NCBI GenBank assembly: GCA_019454045.1
Contig: SKCR01032778.1
Coordinates: forward strand, 62,001 to 126,000
DNA length: 64,000 nucleotides
Direction of reading: 5' to 3'
Origin: Zanthoxylum bungeanum
Taxonomy: Eukaryota > Streptophyta > Magnoliopsida > Sapindales > Rutaceae
Shown here: in pieces, positions 63,740-64,000 of the stretch
How positions within the stretch are numbered: position 1 is the stretch's first letter
How the letters are laid out: every line of letters begins with the position of its first letter
The notes under the pieces: generated by a model
What the model saw: only the letters and a program-made list of their open reading frames with translations
What the model was told of the DNA's origin: nothing
Databases searched by the model: none
Position numbers and translations under genes: made by a program

Positions 63740-64000
63740 CATATCTCGGATATTATATTACCCAGTTGCGGTATTTGCTTGGGTGGAGCCTCGCTATGGT
63801 CCATCTTATAGACCTCGGTTGTCCCGTTGTGGAAGCTATTACATGGCTCCGAGTGGCGCTATTTGGACGGCGATGACACGTACCTGGGTGTAAGTCCCGA
63901 CATGCGCATGGTTTGTTTATTATTACCCCGTTGTCGCATTTGATCATATGGAGTCTCGTTGCGGCACACATTATACGCCTATATTTTTCCACTGTGGCAT
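63740..64000. repeat. Partial tandem repeat, ~180-bp period
   Basis: ATATTACCCAGTTGCGGTAT (63757) to TGTGGAAGC and ATTACCCCGTTGTCGCATTT (63931) to CACTGTGGCAT share an order of motifs: CCCxGTTG, GGAGxCTCG, TTATA, and GTGG. This is the kind of array common in long chromovirus LTRs. Confidence 0.5.

Larger units (their letters stand above)
61652..64000 (+). mobile_element. Probable long LTR, Del/Tekay-like, runs off the window
   Basis: TGTCAAGCCCCAAATAAAT at 61652 is like the TGT(C/A)ACGCCCC start of Del/Tekay chromovirus LTRs. A TATA-like GCCTATAAATTG is at 62050. A downstream segment containing TTCCTTTGTAAAAATGGAGG, TTTTGGCCAGAATTTAG and AATCCGACTATTGGATCGAC resembles the untranslated leader of such LTRs. 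Tandem repeats follow at 62688-63510 and 63740-64000. The end lies outside the window, so it is a tentative call. The 82-codon frame at 62183-62431 is not a gene I recognise. Confidence 0.42.

Noticed and set aside
1..64000. A defence, phage or other prokaryotic-type system, or an integrated pararetrovirus
   Set aside because: All recognisable coding remnants are plant LTR, LINE, CACTA or hAT proteins plus a LOG-like gene. I saw no movement protein or coat-protein signature.

Overview
This window is an intergenic, transposable-element-dense stretch of a higher-plant nuclear genome, most likely a eudicot. The evidence is the element families: Ty1-copia elements primed by initiator tRNA-Met, Athila-like and Tat/Ogre-like Ty3-gypsy elements primed at TGGCGCC sites, a probable Del/Tekay-type LTR, CACTA and hAT DNA transposons, tRNA-derived SINEs and an L1-type LINE tail. 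I found no intact single-copy host gene, rRNA, tRNA gene or CRISPR array. Nearly every base that can be assigned belongs to a mobile element or a tandem repeat. Family calls rest on reading translated motifs and termini by eye; no database search was run.

Layout. 1-8084: a large copia element (partial 5' LTR, PBS, mostly non-coding interior with ruined integrase and RNase H, 2.15-kb 3' LTR). 8085-9293: part of a gypsy-type LTR with a 100-bp tandem array. About 9800-14735: a decayed minus-strand copia pol gene split by a 2.5-kb solo LTR (11050-13590), followed by a 628-bp solo LTR (14761-15388). 16100-21727 (element A, plus) and 27108-32769 (element B, minus): two related non-autonomous Athila-like elements with 1.47-1.49-kb LTRs and only a gag-like gene. 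B sits inside a CACTA transposon (26991 to about 34812). An unidentified low-copy repeat ('R-block') recurs from 22.3 to 44.9 kb and is interrupted by a LINE tail, two solo LTRs of one family, two SINEs, MITEs and a copia element (about 39677-42470). 43589-44339 is a solo LTR of the element D family. 46359-46856 is a short hAT derivative. 46934-60073 (element D, minus) is a Tat/Ogre-like element with 837-839-bp LTRs, a gag gene and minisatellites. Nested in it is 49561-57420 (element C, minus), an Athila-like element that carries a gag-like gene and an intronless, frameshifted LOG-like (cytokinin phosphoribohydrolase family) gene. 60.1-61.6 kb holds hAT-type and other MITEs, and 61652-64000 is probably the start of a long chromovirus-type LTR.

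How it fits together. Target-site duplications (TSDs) fix the order of insertion. C lies in D, B lies in CACTA, and a solo LTR lies in a SINE that lies in the R-block. Elements A, B, C and D all keep LTRs, PBS, polypurine tract and a gag-like gene but have no recognisable pol, so they would depend on enzymes from other elements. The LTRs carry family-specific arrays of short palindromes (GGCGCC-based in A and B, TTCGAA-based in the R-block solo LTRs, ATTAAT-based in the first copia). The most unusual single feature is the LOG-like gene carried inside element C.
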